Shown piece by piece: positions 61,260 to 61,860 of a DNA stretch of 61,860 nt (within the stretch, counting starts at the first letter, position 1; each line of letters starts with the position of its first letter). Origin of the DNA: Roseiarcus sp037446355 (lineage in GTDB: Bacteria > Pseudomonadota > Alphaproteobacteria > Rhizobiales > Beijerinckiaceae); assembly GCA_037446355.1 (NCBI GenBank), contig JBBIIT010000015.1, positions 1-61,860 on the forward strand, written 5' to 3'. Made by a program: the position numbers and the translations under genes. The notes beneath the pieces are model-generated. The model saw only the letters and a list, made by a program, of their open reading frames with translations, was not told the origin of the DNA and searched no databases.

Positions 61260-61860
61260 ATGAAAATTCTGGTGCCCGTGAAACGGGTGGTCGATTACAA
61301 CGTGAAAATCCGCATCAAGTCGGACGGTTCAGGCGTCGAGCTCGCCAACGTCAAGATGTCGATGAACCCGTTCGACGAGATCGCCGTCGAGGAGGCTCTG
61401 CGCCAGAAGGAAGCGGGCAAGGCGAACGAGGTCGTGGTGGTCTCGATCGGACCGGCGCAGGCGTCCGAGACGCTGCGCACCGCCCTGGCGATGGGCGCCG
61501 ATCGCGGCGTGATCGTGAAGACCGAAGGCCTCGTCGAGCCGCTTGCTGTCGCCAAATTACTGAAGGGCGTCATCGAAGCGGAACAGCCGGGTCTTGTCAT
61601 TCTCGGCAAGCAGGCGATCGACGACGATTGCAGCCAGACCGGCCAGATGCTCGCCGCGTTGCTCGGCTGGGCGCAGGGCACTTTCGCTTCCAAGGTCGTC
61701 GTCGGCGAGGGCGCCGTCGAGGTTACGCGCGAAGTGGATGGCGGAATGCAAACAGTGTCGCTGAAGCTGCCGGCGATCGTCACGACCGACCTTCGCCTCA
61801 ACGAGCCGCGCTACGCCTCGCTGCCCAACATCATGAAGGCGAAGAAGAAGCCGATCGACG
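61260..61860 (+). CDS. etfB: electron transfer flavoprotein beta subunit (cut by window end)
   Basis: The first 200 codons of EtfB: MKILVPVKRVVDYNVKIRIK, MSMNPFDEIAVEEALRQKE, VVVSIGPAQASETLRTALAM, and LVILGKQAIDDDCSQTGQML, the AMP-binding signature region. The full protein is about 250 residues, so roughly 50 are missing beyond the window. With EtfA it carries electrons from acyl-CoA and glutaryl-CoA dehydrogenases to the quinone pool. It would therefore serve the two dehydrogenases of the anthranilate island, although it is 40 kb away. Confidence 0.95.
   Translation, partial: MKILVPVKRVVDYNVKIRIKSDGSGVELANVKMSMNPFDEIAVEEALRQKEAGKANEVVVVSIGPAQASETLRTALAMGADRGVIVKTEGLVEPLAVAKLLKGVIEAEQPGLVILGKQAIDDDCSQTGQMLAALLGWAQGTFASKVVVGEGAVEVTREVDGGMQTVSLKLPAIVTTDLRLNEPRYASLPNIMKAKKKPID

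Overview
The window is 61.9 kb of GC-rich DNA from an alphaproteobacterium, most likely of the order Hyphomicrobiales (Rhizobiales). The clues are a eukaryote-type glutamine synthetase II with a divergent GstI-like inhibitor gene, a PTS-Ntr enzyme I, and an nadD-rsfS-rlmH-envC-ctpA housekeeping run. A 100-N assembly gap at 9051-9150 shows that this is a draft scaffold. I name no genus.

Left part (1-9283). An AraC-type regulator is divergent from a tightly packed five-gene operon. The operon encodes a secreted c-haem/beta-propeller fusion, a small membrane protein, an epoxide-hydrolase-like enzyme, a membrane protein with a DUF1330-like core and a zinc alcohol dehydrogenase. It looks catabolic, but I cannot name the substrate. 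Next comes a decayed stretch (about 6.3-9.2 kb): fragments of IS3-type and IS66-type genes, a nonsense-interrupted aldo/keto reductase-RidA fusion and a Liv-type binding protein with a nonsense codon and a frameshift. The assembly gap lies at its end.

Tryptophan/anthranilate island (9284-21606). A formamidase-like hydrolase (minus strand) is divergent from a co-directional run: a monooxygenase-OYE fusion resembling 2-aminobenzoyl-CoA monooxygenase/reductase, an SDR, a MarR regulator, an enoyl-CoA hydratase-like protein, an acyl-CoA dehydrogenase, an aryl-CoA ligase, kynureninase, tryptophan 2,3-dioxygenase, glutaryl-CoA dehydrogenase and a RidA protein. Together they can be read as tryptophan to kynurenine to anthranilate to 2-aminobenzoyl-CoA, followed by ring reduction, deamination and beta-oxidation. 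A perfect 30-bp palindrome lies in the divergent promoter and is the probable MarR operator.

Middle (21829-47212). A D-amino-acid-oxidase-family flavoprotein is divergent from a dipeptide/opine-type ABC transporter. A minus-strand [NiFe]-hydrogenase operon of the Isp type follows, with maturation genes upstream of the structural genes hynS-isp1-isp2-hynL. Then come katG and a minus-strand operon for a tripartite RND efflux system with its own two-component regulators.

Right part (47213-61860). A gene-poor kilobase precedes glnII, which has a clear terminator, a sigma-54 promoter and two NtrC-like sites shared with the divergent gstI-like gene. A small secreted protein gene and ptsP-prfA-nadD-rsfS-rlmH-envC-ctpA follow, with a second, tandem S41 protease gene. 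The window ends with an orphan peptide-binding protein and the 5' part of etfB. I found no rRNA, tRNA or CRISPR array.
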